From an uncultured Bacteroidales bacterium (lineage in GTDB: Bacteria; Bacteroidota; Bacteroidia; Bacteroidales; WCHB1-69): a stretch of DNA of 64,000 bases. A model generated the notes under the pieces. It searched no databases, was not told where the DNA came from, and saw nothing but the letters and a program-made list of their open reading frames with translations. The position numbers and the translations under genes were made by a program. Each line of letters opens with the position of its first letter. The first letter of the stretch is position 1. The stretch is from NCBI GenBank assembly GCA_946186495.1, contig CAMHNQ010000006.1, positions 1 through 64,000 of the forward strand. The letters are read 5' to 3'. Shown here piece by piece: positions 44,327 to 54,131 of this stretch.

Positions 44327-46474
44327 CTATTGTTTAATAATTTTTTCAGTGAAAACCGGACGGTCGCCACGGGAGAACTGAATGAAATAGACACCGTCAG
44401 CATACCTTTCCAGTGAAAGCTCGTTTGACAAGAGTGCGCCTGATTCGAGACATTGCCCGTAAATATTAAGAATCCGATAATTCATAACCTCATCATCATC
44501 AGGTTTTTGAATATGAATTCTATCCTTCGTCGGATTTGGGTAGATTTTGATGTTTGCGAGATTGTCATACGGCTTCACCCCGTAGTGGTCAAACGACTTG
44601 CCCACCACCGGCCGAATCATCGGCGCTCCTTGGTAGAAAGAGGGGAACCATTGCGCTGTCGTGCGATAGAAGAACTTGCCACTGGCATCATTGTTCTGGT
44701 CGAATCCTATGTTCAGCTGTACATCATGGGATTGGTAGAATCCAACGTAAAAGGTGCCGGACAACGGTAACGGCTCGTCGAGATAATAGGGGACAAAGTC
44801 AAGGTAGTCGTCCGCGAAACCTGGCAGACGGGCGGGCAATTCGTAGAGGACCGTGCCCGGACCTTCGCTGCCATCGGCGCATATTCCGTCGTTATCCCAC
44901 ACCATCAAAGTAAATTCGGCCACATTTTCGTCGTTGAGGGTATGGTTGAACCACATCCGAACGGCTTGCAAAGTGTCAGGCTCCGCAAGAGTGAATTTCA
45001 CGGCACACGATGCCTCGGGGTTCAACATGGTCGATAACAGACAGTAACCGGCCTCCGCCGTGCCGTCATCATACGCATAGTAGTTATAGAACTTTTGCTC
45101 GAATTTGGATGTGTCGTTCACTCGCCGTTCATCGTTCCCACCAACCATGCTGAAAATGTGCGTGATCGTGAATGTGGCACTGTCGGCACCGTCATATTCA
45201 TAAGACATCTCCAACTGTGGCTCGGCATGGTGCGGGTCTGCGTGAAGCCCATTGGGATAGTACGGCTGCGCGTTTTCATTGTTCAACGGAGAGACGTATA
45301 TGGTCTGTCCGTGGTTTTTCACAATATTGAACGTATAGCTCGTGTTTTTCGACGAATTTGAGAGGTTGCTCAAATCGTTATGGAAATTGGTGATCATGTC
45401 ACTGGGCCTATACTGCTTCCATGGCATAGCCTGGTACTCTCTCAATGAAGAAAGGGTGGGACTGACAAAAGCCACATCATTGGGATAAAGATCGTTGCCA
45501 TTCCTGTTAAGGTCAACCCGGACATAGTCAATGTTCCATTGGTCACAGTTGCTGGACCACCCTACGATACTGCCGCTGGACCAGGAATCCAGATCCAAGC
45601 TGGCATAGTTCCGGAAACGGAACTGGAAATTGTCTCGATAATATTGCTCATCCGTGATGGGGACCATCACTTGCTTGAAATACATTAAGGAGTTGGAGTC
45701 CAACCAGTCGTCAAGGTCACAGCCATATGAAGACCACACCTCGTTCCAGACATATTCATCCTCGAAGACCGAATCCATCGGCATCTGTATGGTCTGACCG
45801 GCATAGGCATCATTTTCAAAAACATAGTAAGTGCCTGGCATGAAAGGATTTTCAACCGAATCCCCAACCGAATAATACTGCCCTGCCTCGATGACATATT
45901 CTCCATATATGAACCCGGCGAAGACCGTATTCCCCGTCGCATAACCAAATTCAAGCACCAGTTTGTCAGAGTGCTCGGGAGCATCGCCTACTCTGGCCCA
46001 ACCACCGGAATGCGGTGTGCGGCTACCCCCAGCCGGCTGGTAGTAAAAACTGAGATAAAGAGAGTCGGCAACACGCATGGGCCGGTGTTGGGCGAAATTG
46101 CTGTCCAAACGAATCGGATTGGAAGTCAGCGTGTCTGCGGGAAAAGGATTGCGTTCAGCGTGTGCATAAACCCTCCCGTATTCATCAAGTGCATCGAGAG
46201 TGACCACACCGATGGTAGGCGGAAGAATGGCAAATCCGGTGTTCACAAAACCTTGGCGATCTTGCCACATTTGGCTGTCGGGATAGCCGGTGTAATGGGA
46301 AAAATCATCCACAAAAGGAAGCATCACAGATGTTTCACCCCGTTTCGGCACCCAATGTTCAGATGCTTTGACAATGGTGGGGTTTTGCACCGTCCCCGTC
46401 AACATTTCCTGAGAAAAACTCAAAAGGGGGAGCAAAACGAACAACAAAACGCTTATTTTCGAATTTAACTGCAT
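44327..46474 (-). CDS. Type IX secretion cargo protein with type A sorting domain
   Basis: 715 residues. A signal peptide (1-21, ending LLSFSQ) leads to a long beta-rich ectodomain with many Asp, Tyr and Trp. The C-terminal ~75 residues are a type A sorting domain: KIYPNPTKDRIHIQ, YRILNIYGQCLESG, YADGVYFIQF and a final lysine-containing strand. It would be exported by T9SS, trimmed by PorU, and attached or released at the surface. No enzymatic domain is recognised. It is 22 bp after the PASTA gene and 2 bp before the exonuclease gene. Confidence 0.9.
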   Translation of the reverse strand: MQLNSKISVLLFVLLPLLSFSQEMLTGTVQNPTIVKASEHWVPKRGETSVMLPFVDDFSHYTGYPDSQMWQDRQGFVNTGFAILPPTIGVVTLDALDEYGRVYAHAERNPFPADTLTSNPIRLDSNFAQHRPMRVADSLYLSFYYQPAGGSRTPHSGGWARVGDAPEHSDKLVLEFGYATGNTVFAGFIYGEYVIEAGQYYSVGDSVENPFMPGTYYVFENDAYAGQTIQMPMDSVFEDEYVWNEVWSSYGCDLDDWLDSNSLMYFKQVMVPITDEQYYRDNFQFRFRNYASLDLDSWSSGSIVGWSSNCDQWNIDYVRVDLNRNGNDLYPNDVAFVSPTLSSLREYQAMPWKQYRPSDMITNFHNDLSNLSNSSKNTSYTFNIVKNHGQTIYVSPLNNENAQPYYPNGLHADPHHAEPQLEMSYEYDGADSATFTITHIFSMVGGNDERRVNDTSKFEQKFYNYYAYDDGTAEAGYCLLSTMLNPEASCAVKFTLAEPDTLQAVRMWFNHTLNDENVAEFTLMVWDNDGICADGSEGPGTVLYELPARLPGFADDYLDFVPYYLDEPLPLSGTFYVGFYQSHDVQLNIGFDQNNDASGKFFYRTTAQWFPSFYQGAPMIRPVVGKSFDHYGVKPYDNLANIKIYPNPTKDRIHIQKPDDDEVMNYRILNIYGQCLESGALLSNELSLERYADGVYFIQFSRGDRPVFTEKIIKQ

Positions 46475-46496
46475 AAATTTTGTTTATTGATGATGG

Positions 46497-47102
46497 TTAA
46501 AACTGATTGTCTGACGTTTCGGTGGTTGTACTATCGGGCAGGTCGCCAATATTCTTGCCGATTACCAACGTAAGCTTTTCCCCTTGTTTGATAGGGGTCC
46601 CCTGCGCGATGGAATGCCCTTTGTAGAGCACTTCCAACACCACATTCTCATACGGACTTGGTTTCTCTATGATGTGATCCAAAACCAACCCTTGTGACTC
46701 TATCATAATCTGGGCTTGTCTGAGCGACAAATCCCTGAGTTCCAGCATTTTTATGGTAGGAGGCTCTGCCGCTGCCACCGTCAGGTACACTTTGCGTCCG
46801 CGCTTTACCTTTTCGCCGGGCATAGGATTCTGCTTCAACACCGATCCCGGCACAGCATCGTTCTCGTACAGCTCGTCATTCACCACAAAGACGAAGCCCT
46901 CCGCGCGCCCATGCTGCGTCAACTCCTCGGCCGAACGACCCATATACGAAGGCATCTCAATCTCATGCCCATGACGAGTGAACAATCTGAGAAACAAGAT
47001 AGTAAGAACAAATATAACGATGGTGACCACAACTGCCATCAGTATGTGGAATCCTGGTTTGTCAGGACTTAGCCATCTTCGCGAAGATTTTTGTCTGCTC
47101 AT
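46497..47102 (-). CDS. Membrane-anchored PASTA domain protein
   Basis: 201 residues. A short cytoplasmic N-terminus and one membrane helix (about 18-40) are followed by two or three PASTA domains: EMPSYMGRSAEELTQHGRAE ... VLKQNPMPGEKVKRGRKVYLTV, then MLELRDLSLRQAQIMIESQG ... SIAQGTPIKQGEKLTLVIGK. PASTA domains bind peptidoglycan fragments or act as spacers. No kinase or transpeptidase domain is attached. The start at 47102 follows the promoter box by about 36 nt; the longer frame begins upstream of it. Confidence 0.88.
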   Translation of the reverse strand: MSRQKSSRRWLSPDKPGFHILMAVVVTIVIFVLTILFLRLFTRHGHEIEMPSYMGRSAEELTQHGRAEGFVFVVNDELYENDAVPGSVLKQNPMPGEKVKRGRKVYLTVAAAEPPTIKMLELRDLSLRQAQIMIESQGLVLDHIIEKPSPYENVVLEVLYKGHSIAQGTPIKQGEKLTLVIGKNIGDLPDSTTTETSDNQF

Positions 47103-47137
47103 GTAGATATTCCTCAAATGATAAATTTTCAAAAGTG

Positions 47138-47145
47138 CAAAGATA
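47138..47145 (-). promoter_or_regulatory. Promoter -7 box of the PASTA-cargo-exonuclease operon
   Basis: Minus strand TATCTTTG followed by CAC. Confidence 0.7.
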
Positions 47146-47246
47146 CAATTTAATTTCAAAAAGAAAGCATAAACGCAAAAAGTCGGAAAAAAGTATACCG
47201 AAATCCTAACAATTGTTAAAATTGTCAGACCCTATGTAGAAAATCT

Positions 47247-47254
47247 TATTTTTG
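47247..47254 (+). promoter_or_regulatory. Promoter -7 box of the polysaccharide operon
   Basis: TATTTTTG followed by CGG, 72 nt upstream of the first gene of the operon. Confidence 0.7.
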
Positions 47255-47325
47255 CGGTTTATTGATTTATCACAATGATATTTTTGTAAATTGTTGGTTT
47301 ATTGCCATTTGTATAAATTATTCGT

Positions 47326-48405
47326 ATGAAAATCACCATTGTCGGATGCGGTAATTCTGGATTGGTACACGCAGCCAAGCTGATAGAGCGCAATGCAGAG
47401 GTCGGCTTGCTGAAGACCTCAGACACTGTGAACGGTAAGTTTTTCGAGTTGATGAGCCAAGAGGGTGGCTTCAACGTGAAAGACGAGACCAACCACGGCC
47501 GCGTTTTCTTTGCCAAGCCTGCGTTCATCACCCGTGATGTGGAGAAGGCCATCTCCTTTGCCGACATTATCATGGTGATGACCACCACGCTCCAGCACGA
47601 GCGCATCGCCCAGATGATAGCCCCATTTGTAAAAGACAAGCAGCTGATTGTATTGGTTCCAGGGTATATGGGAAGCCTCATTTTCAAAAAACACATCCAT
47701 AAAGACGTGCTGTACAGCGAATGGGAGACCACAGCGTACAACGGACGGATCATGGACCTTTTCGTGCGAATTACATTCTATAACCCGCGCAATGCCATAT
47801 CCGTACTCCCCACAGCATCGTCGGCACAGGTTTTGCCCTTGCTCTCCGGCCTTTTCCCGAACACCCAATATTTACGCCGCCACATTCTCGAATCTGCCAT
47901 GCACAATCCGAACATGATTGTCCACCCCATCGGGATGCTGTTTTCTGCTGCCCGAATAGAGCACAGCCACGGCGAGTTTTGGATGTACAAGGAAGCTTTC
48001 ACCCCTTCGGTACTGCAGGTCATCCGCAATTTCGACGAACAGAAGAACAGGTTATTGCATGCATTCGACTGCGCCCCCCTCAACTACTTTGACGCCGCCA
48101 AATGGCGTAATTTCAACGACTTGAGCATCGATTCCATGGAGGCTTTCCGCTCTTTTGCCAAAGCGGCCAACAAAGGGCCGTCCAAGGTTGACCACCGCTA
48201 CCTCAACGAGGATGTGCCTAACGGAATGGGACTTTTCGCCTCTCTCGGCAAGGCTGTCGGCATCGACACCTCCATTGCCGACGCCATCATCACACTCTCG
48301 GGAACCCTTTTGCAGAAAGACTTCCGTCACGAAGCGCGGACTATCGAATACCTGCTTGGAAAGGCGCATGTTTCCCAAAAAGAGATTTGCGACGCCATAT
48401 ATTAG
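47326..48405 (+). CDS. NAD(P)-binding octopine/opine dehydrogenase family protein
   Basis: 359 residues. The N-terminal Rossmann domain begins KITIVGCGNSGLVHAAKL (GxGxxG). The C-terminal helical domain has the octopine-dehydrogenase features HNPNMIVHPIGMLFSAARIE and the Asp/His substrate pocket region. Opine dehydrogenases reduce the imine between an amino acid and a 2-oxoacid. As first gene of a surface-polysaccharide operon it may make an unusual amino-acid or sugar-acid substituent, but this is inference. The next gene begins 5 bp after its stop. Confidence 0.82.
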   Translation: MKITIVGCGNSGLVHAAKLIERNAEVGLLKTSDTVNGKFFELMSQEGGFNVKDETNHGRVFFAKPAFITRDVEKAISFADIIMVMTTTLQHERIAQMIAPFVKDKQLIVLVPGYMGSLIFKKHIHKDVLYSEWETTAYNGRIMDLFVRITFYNPRNAISVLPTASSAQVLPLLSGLFPNTQYLRRHILESAMHNPNMIVHPIGMLFSAARIEHSHGEFWMYKEAFTPSVLQVIRNFDEQKNRLLHAFDCAPLNYFDAAKWRNFNDLSIDSMEAFRSFAKAANKGPSKVDHRYLNEDVPNGMGLFASLGKAVGIDTSIADAIITLSGTLLQKDFRHEARTIEYLLGKAHVSQKEICDAIY

Positions 48406-48410
48406 TCATA

Positions 48411-49859
48411 ATGGGAGATAATCTAAAAGAGAAGACGGTTTTCGGCATGATGTGGGGTGCCGTGGGGAAAGTCGGGACACTGACCATCAACTTCCTCTCC
48501 AATCTTGTCCTGGCTCGTCTGTTGATGCCCGAGGACTTTGGGGCCATCGCCATGCTCGCCATCTTCCTTGCCATCTCCAACATTTTCATACAAGGGGGCT
48601 TAGGCACCGCCCTCATACAGAAAAAGAATCCCAAACCGATAGACTATTCCACTGTCTTTTATTGGAACCTGGCCTTTTCCCTCGTTTTCTACCTGATACT
48701 GTATATAGCATCTCCTTTTATTGCCGATTACTTTGACATGCCTCTCGTGAAACCGCTGTTACGAGTGCAAAGCCTTGTCCTAATTATCCAATCCTTTGCC
48801 ATCGTGCAAGTCACACATTTGATGAGGCAGATGAATTTCCGGGCATTGGCCCTTCGAAACATGGCATCGGCACTCTCCGGAACGCTGCTGGCCATTCCGC
48901 TGGCCCTGAATGGCTATGGTGCCTGGAGTCTGGTGGCTTCCGCTATCCTCGCAGCTATTGTCAACGTTGTTCTGCTTTGGAACATGAGCACCTGGCGTCC
49001 CGCCTTTGAATTTAGTCTTGAATCCCTCAGAAACCTTTTCAGCTTTGGAGGTTTGATGCTTCTTTCCTCCTTAGTGGAAACGCTTTACACAAATTTGCAA
49101 AGTTTTATCATAGGAAAAAGATTTTCTACCAGCGACTTAGGCTACTTTTCGCAAGCCAAGAAACTGGAGGAGGTGCCTGTGACTGGACTGGCGTCCATTG
49201 TCAACGATGTCACATTCCCGGCATTTGCCACGCTGCAAGACGAACGTCCCCGGCTCCTGGAAGGTATGCGCAAAAGCACCAGGGCACTGACATTCATCAA
49301 TTTCCCCATGATGACTCTGCTGATAATCATTGCCAAACCACTAATCACACTGTTATACGGAGCTAAATGGGAAACCTCAGCCCCTTATTTCCAAATTCTC
49401 TGCGTTGCAGGTCTCATCTATGCCATAAATACACTTAACACAAACGTAATCAAATCTTTAGGAAAAGGAAAACTTTACTTTATCATCCAAATCCTAAAAA
49501 GAACCATCGGAATTGCCATGATTTTCATCGGTATCCGCTTTGGCATAACCGGCTTATTGTGGACGATTGCCAGCGTTTCCTATATCAACTTCATAATCAA
49601 CGCCTTGGTCAACGGAAAACTGATTAATTATGGAATTATCAGACAAATAGGTGATTTTGGAGGCTATCTTCTCCTGGCTGCCGCAATCGGAGCGCTTACG
49701 TATGCCCTTGGCCTCGTTTTGCACTGCCATCCTTTTCTTCTTATGCTCATACAGATAGTTGTTTACCTGATTCTGTATCTTCTTGCTTCGATTCTTCTGA
49801 AAACGGACGGTTTCAAAACCTACTACAGTATCCTTACCAATATATTTCACCGAAAATAA
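48411..49859 (+). CDS. Lipopolysaccharide biosynthesis flippase (WzxC/MOP family)
   Basis: 482 residues from ATG 48411, with about 12-14 membrane segments. It opens NLKEKTVFGMMWGAVGKVGT with SNLVLARLLMPEDFGAIAMLA next, the typical start of WzxC/RfbX-type transporters. SQAKKLEEVP and the following TFPAFATLQDERPRLLEGMRK fit the family. It likely exports the lipid-linked repeat made by this operon. The frame extends upstream to a TTG inside the previous gene, which is less likely. Confidence 0.88.
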   Translation: MGDNLKEKTVFGMMWGAVGKVGTLTINFLSNLVLARLLMPEDFGAIAMLAIFLAISNIFIQGGLGTALIQKKNPKPIDYSTVFYWNLAFSLVFYLILYIASPFIADYFDMPLVKPLLRVQSLVLIIQSFAIVQVTHLMRQMNFRALALRNMASALSGTLLAIPLALNGYGAWSLVASAILAAIVNVVLLWNMSTWRPAFEFSLESLRNLFSFGGLMLLSSLVETLYTNLQSFIIGKRFSTSDLGYFSQAKKLEEVPVTGLASIVNDVTFPAFATLQDERPRLLEGMRKSTRALTFINFPMMTLLIIIAKPLITLLYGAKWETSAPYFQILCVAGLIYAINTLNTNVIKSLGKGKLYFIIQILKRTIGIAMIFIGIRFGITGLLWTIASVSYINFIINALVNGKLINYGIIRQIGDFGGYLLLAAAIGALTYALGLVLHCHPFLLMLIQIVVYLILYLLASILLKTDGFKTYYSILTNIFHRK

Positions 49860-49867
49860 CCCCGAAT

Positions 49868-50755
49868 ATGCAATTACGTTCCAGACCTGTATTATGGGCT
49901 CATTATCTGCTGACGGCCATTTCCCCGAGACTCTCCATCAACGTGCAGTTCCAACTGTGCCACCACCGAAAGCCGGACTTGGAGAATCCCAAAACTTTGG
50001 ACGAGAAAATCCAATGGATGAAGCTCCACTATTACAAAGGAAACGACCTGGTCATGCAATGCGCCGACAAATGGGCGGTGCGGGATTATGTCAAAAGCAA
50101 AGGCCTGGCCAACATTCTCCCGGAGGTGATTGCCACATATGAAAATCCGGAAGAGATCGATTGGGACCTCCTGCCCGACAAGTTCGTACTCAAATGGAAC
50201 TTCGGCAATGGCGGGAATGTGGTTTGCACGGACAAAAGCCGCTTGGACAAGACAGCCGCGATACGAGACCTGAACCGCTTCAAGAAGATCAAATTCCATC
50301 TTCTTGCCGCCGAACCGCAATACGATGTCAAGAAAAAAATGCTGATTTGCGAAAAATTCATCAATCCTGAACAAGGGACTTCGCCGGTGGACTACAAGTT
50401 CTATTGCTTCAACGGTGTCGCCAAATATGTACTTTGCTGCATCGGTCGGGAAGAGGGGCAGAAGCCGGCATTCTACTTTTTTGACCGCGACTGGAACCTA
50501 CAACGCCTCAACCGACAAGGGCAACGGGCCCCCGAAGGGTTCACCGTCCCCAAACCCGACGGAATTGACCAACTGTTCGATTATGCGGAAACACTTTCCA
50601 AGCCCTTCCCTTTTGTGCGAGCTGACTTTTACCTGGAACACGGACACGCATGGTTCGGCGAGCTGACTTTCACCCCGGGCGGCGGTTTCGATTACGGCCG
50701 CCTACCGGAAAGCGACCTCCTTTTCGGCCAAATGGTCAACCTTAATATATTATAG
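49868..50755 (+). CDS. TupA-like ATP-grasp protein
   Basis: 295 residues. ATP-grasp-like features are WNFGNGGNVVCTDKS near the phosphate loop, a middle ICEKFINPEQG strand, and FPFVRADFYLEHGHAWFGELTFTPGGGF at the C-terminal metal site. The opening SPRLSINVQFQLCHHRKPDLENPKTLDEKIQWMK is typical of TupA-like proteins in capsule and exopolysaccharide clusters, where they may attach amino acids or peptides to a glycan. It follows the flippase by 8 bp. The exact acceptor is unknown. Confidence 0.85.
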   Translation: MQLRSRPVLWAHYLLTAISPRLSINVQFQLCHHRKPDLENPKTLDEKIQWMKLHYYKGNDLVMQCADKWAVRDYVKSKGLANILPEVIATYENPEEIDWDLLPDKFVLKWNFGNGGNVVCTDKSRLDKTAAIRDLNRFKKIKFHLLAAEPQYDVKKKMLICEKFINPEQGTSPVDYKFYCFNGVAKYVLCCIGREEGQKPAFYFFDRDWNLQRLNRQGQRAPEGFTVPKPDGIDQLFDYAETLSKPFPFVRADFYLEHGHAWFGELTFTPGGGFDYGRLPESDLLFGQMVNLNIL

Positions 50756-50786
50756 TGACTTTGATTTTTGAATTTATTACTGACAT

Positions 50787-53096
50787 ATGAAAAGACAAAA
50801 GATTGCCAAGATACTGATAATCGCGACTGTATGCATATCCGCCCTGATGTTCCTTCCTTGGGTGTATATGACTCCCCTTTACTATATTGCCCGCTATGCC
50901 ATCATGGCGATGATGGCGGTGGTTTTTGCGCTAACTTTCTCGTTGACACGCAGTTTTTCGGCACGTTTCGTCAGGCTCCTTTTACTAACTATCTGCTGCA
51001 TGATCTTGGTGCGCTTCACAATCCCCATGTACACCTCCGACATCACCCAGTTAGCGGTGGCACTGCTAACGGTCATTGTTGGCATGAATCTGGACTGGCG
51101 CGAAAACGACTGGGCCAATATCTGCTACTACTACACCATCCTCTTAATCGGCGTATCGATCAGCAACAGTCTGTTCTATGCCGGAGGACTGTATGTACCT
51201 GAACACTACATGTTTGACGAAGGGAAAAACCAGCTTGGAGCTATGATGGCCATAGGGGCGACCGCCTGTTTCCACTTCGGAATGAAACGGAAGGACGACC
51301 GTACCGCTTATTGGGTCATTGCTTTCCTGACCTTGCTCTGTTTGGTTCTCATTCGCTCCCGAGCAGATTGTTTCGCATTAATAATCATGATGTTGCTTAT
51401 CTCCATTAAAGATGCAGACCTGCAGGTCAAATGGAACGTCAAAACGGTGCTGACGATTGTCGGCCTTATCTTGATTGGGGTCATCATCTATACAGGCTTC
51501 ATCCACGATGAACTCCACACGTTCATGCATGGCGGCAAAAATTCCACCGGCATCAACGACCTGACTACCAGACGTTGGGACCGTAATCAGAAAGGATTTG
51601 AGCTGTTGCGCCACAACCAGACCATACAAGAGATGCAAACCCCGATGAAAATCCCTTTCATCCACAACTACCCGCTCCTACGATTGGTACGCTACCGACT
51701 CTTCTCCACTCCCCTACTCCTATTCTACATCTATTTCGGCATCAGTACATTAATAGAAGTCTTCAAGTCCAAGAGAAGCAATGTCAAACAAGTAGGCTGG
51801 ATAGTGTGCTGTGTGCCCCTAATCATCAGCTTTGCCGAGCCGAACTTCCCCTACGGCCCGGGCCTCGTACAGATGCTTGCCTTCCTGCTTTTAGGATATT
51901 CGCTGCGCACTGACGGAAACCGAGAAAATCTTGCCGGAACGGTGGAAGCCGATACGGTATTGCATATTTGCAACGACTTCTATTACAGCAAAGTACATAG
52001 CAATCTGTACCATGAATTGGATCAAGCCGGCGTGAAACAGATTGTCTTTTCTCCCGTCCGGAAGGGCATACCCGAGAACCACCTTTTTGAAGCCAAACAG
52101 ACGACATTCCATTACGCACACATCTTGAAACGGCTTCACCGTGTCTTTTTTTTCCATAAGACGGAACGCATCGTGCGTGAAATCGAGAAAACCATTGACC
52201 TGAGCCAAATTTCCTGCATCCATGCCACTACGTTGTTCAGTGACGGCATGGTGGCAGAGACCTTACACCAGAAGTACGGCATCCCCTACATTGTGGCAGT
52301 ACGGAACTGCGATGTGAACGCCTTCCTGCGTTATATGCCGCATTTGTGGTGGGTCCACCGCGCCGTACTCGAAACGGCCGACAAAGTGATCTTCATTGCT
52401 CCAGCCCTACGGGAACGTCTCTTGAAACACCCTACTCTCGTAAAAATGCGGGACCTGACGGAAAAAAAGTCCTTGGTCATACCTAACGGCATCAATGAGT
52501 TCTGGATTAAGAACTTACATACGGTGATCAATCCTGACAACAGTCATCGGGTACTGTATGCCGGCATTTTTAACCGTAACAAGAATATGCCTCGGCTGAT
52601 ACACGCAATGCAATCATTGCGGAGTGAGTTCCCTGATTTGCACCTCGATGTGGCGGGTGGCGGTGGCGATGACGAAAAACAGGTGCTCTCACTGATGCGA
52701 AAACATTCCGACTGGATTTCGTACCACGGCATAATCACAGACCTTGAAGAGATGAGAAAGCTATATCTTTCCAATGGAATATTCGCAATGCCTTCAAAAT
52801 CAGAAACTTTCGGACTTGTTTATATTGAAGCGCTTTCACAGGGACTACGTCTGCTTTGGAGTCGCGGCGAAGCGATTGACGGCATGTTCACCGAACATCT
52901 GGGAGAAAGCGTCAACCCAATGAGCCACAATGACCTTGTCCATAAATTGAGACAATTGCTTCGTCAGAATGTGCCTTACGACACTTTACCCGACACCTCA
53001 TTTGAGACATTCCGATGGTCAAACATTGCAAAAGATTATATCTCACTATATTCCAATGTGACAAGCAAAAAATCAGCCCTAAGTTCCAACAATTAA
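50787..53096 (+). CDS. O-antigen ligase-like membrane protein fused to a GT4 glycosyltransferase
   Basis: 769 residues in one uninterrupted frame. Residues 1 to about 385 hold about 10 membrane helices and a long periplasmic loop, the layout of O-antigen ligase/Wzy polymerases. An RSRAD motif and the TRRWDRNQKG segment are in the places used for substrate binding. From about 395 a cytoplasmic GT-B glycosyltransferase begins (VLHICNDFYYSKVHSNLYHEL). It continues to the C-terminal donor site VLYAGIFNRNKNMPRLI, then FAMPSKSETFGLVYIEALSQG with the E-x7-E pattern of GT4. Ligase or polymerase and transferase are normally separate genes, so one chain is unusual. A frameshift or lost stop in one genome copy is possible. 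Confidence 0.82.
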   Translation: MKRQKIAKILIIATVCISALMFLPWVYMTPLYYIARYAIMAMMAVVFALTFSLTRSFSARFVRLLLLTICCMILVRFTIPMYTSDITQLAVALLTVIVGMNLDWRENDWANICYYYTILLIGVSISNSLFYAGGLYVPEHYMFDEGKNQLGAMMAIGATACFHFGMKRKDDRTAYWVIAFLTLLCLVLIRSRADCFALIIMMLLISIKDADLQVKWNVKTVLTIVGLILIGVIIYTGFIHDELHTFMHGGKNSTGINDLTTRRWDRNQKGFELLRHNQTIQEMQTPMKIPFIHNYPLLRLVRYRLFSTPLLLFYIYFGISTLIEVFKSKRSNVKQVGWIVCCVPLIISFAEPNFPYGPGLVQMLAFLLLGYSLRTDGNRENLAGTVEADTVLHICNDFYYSKVHSNLYHELDQAGVKQIVFSPVRKGIPENHLFEAKQTTFHYAHILKRLHRVFFFHKTERIVREIEKTIDLSQISCIHATTLFSDGMVAETLHQKYGIPYIVAVRNCDVNAFLRYMPHLWWVHRAVLETADKVIFIAPALRERLLKHPTLVKMRDLTEKKSLVIPNGINEFWIKNLHTVINPDNSHRVLYAGIFNRNKNMPRLIHAMQSLRSEFPDLHLDVAGGGGDDEKQVLSLMRKHSDWISYHGIITDLEEMRKLYLSNGIFAMPSKSETFGLVYIEALSQGLRLLWSRGEAIDGMFTEHLGESVNPMSHNDLVHKLRQLLRQNVPYDTLPDTSFETFRWSNIAKDYISLYSNVTSKKSALSSNN

Positions 53097-53127
53097 GAAA
53101 ACAATTCCCAAAACCTAATCCCAGATT

Positions 53128-54129
53128 ATGATTTCCATCATTTGCCCCATATACAATGAAGAGAGCCATATAGAGGATTGCATTTTGTCTATCATCTCGC
53201 AAGATTTTCCGAAAGAGGAGATGGAAGTGCTGTTTGTAGATGGTATGAGCGATGACCGCACGCGCAATATCATCGAAAACTACATCCAGCTATACCCGTT
53301 CATACGCCTGTTAGACAACCCAAAGCATACGGCACCTGTTGCGCTGAACGTAGGCATTCGTGCCGCACATGGCGACATCATACTGCGCTTGGATGCGCAT
53401 TCCCGATACCCAGCCAATTACTTCTCATTATTAGTCAACAAGTTAAAAAGTTCTGGTGCGGATAATGTTGGTGGTGTTTGTAATACGCTGCCGGCAAAAG
53501 ACACCCCTATATGCAGGGCTATCGCACACGCCATGAGCTCCCCCTTTGGGATGGGCAATTCACACTTCCGCATTGGAGTAGGTCAAGAAAAATGGGTTGA
53601 CACTGTCCCTTTCGGTTGTTTCCGACGGGAGATTTTCGACAAGATCGGGCTGTTTGACGAAGAACTGGTTCGCAATCAGGATGACGAGTTCAACGGCCGA
53701 ATCATTCAGCATGGCGGGAAAATCCTGTTGTTGCCCCAAGTTGTGGTTGATTATTTCGCCCGCGACTCCATCAGCAAAACAGCCAAGATGTTCTACCAAT
53801 ACGGATTATTCAAACCATTGGTAAACAAAAAATTAGAGAGACCAACAAGCCTCCGTCAGTTTTTCCCTCCACTGTTTGTGGCCGGACTGGTTGTCGGAGG
53901 ACTGTTCAGCATCTATAGCCCCGTAATTATGTGGCTATATGCTTTGGTCTTGACACTTTACCTGCTATCAGGCATCTTTTTCGGATTGCGCTGCACACAC
54001 CGTCTTCGTGATTTGCTTCTCATGCCGTTCGTATTTGCGGCCATCCATGTCTGCTATGGAATTGGCTACTGGACGGGAATGTTCAAGCTGATGCTTCACG
54101 GAAAAATATCAGTGCAATCCAACCATTAA
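53128..54129 (+). CDS. GT2 family glycosyltransferase
   Basis: 333 residues. The GT-A domain (about 1-230) opens MISIICPIYNEESHIEDCILS, with DGMSDDRT and the metal-site DAH variant of DxD at residues 89-91 (LRLDAHSRYP), as in ExoA/SuccinoGT-type enzymes. Acceptor-side FGCFRREIFDKIGLFDEELVRNQDDEF follows. Two to three C-terminal membrane helices (about 245-320) anchor it. Last gene of the polysaccharide operon, 31 bp after the fusion gene. It is convergent with the beta-barrel gene, 2 bp apart. Confidence 0.92.
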   Translation: MISIICPIYNEESHIEDCILSIISQDFPKEEMEVLFVDGMSDDRTRNIIENYIQLYPFIRLLDNPKHTAPVALNVGIRAAHGDIILRLDAHSRYPANYFSLLVNKLKSSGADNVGGVCNTLPAKDTPICRAIAHAMSSPFGMGNSHFRIGVGQEKWVDTVPFGCFRREIFDKIGLFDEELVRNQDDEFNGRIIQHGGKILLLPQVVVDYFARDSISKTAKMFYQYGLFKPLVNKKLERPTSLRQFFPPLFVAGLVVGGLFSIYSPVIMWLYALVLTLYLLSGIFFGLRCTHRLRDLLLMPFVFAAIHVCYGIGYWTGMFKLMLHGKISVQSNH

Positions 54130-54131
54130 GG

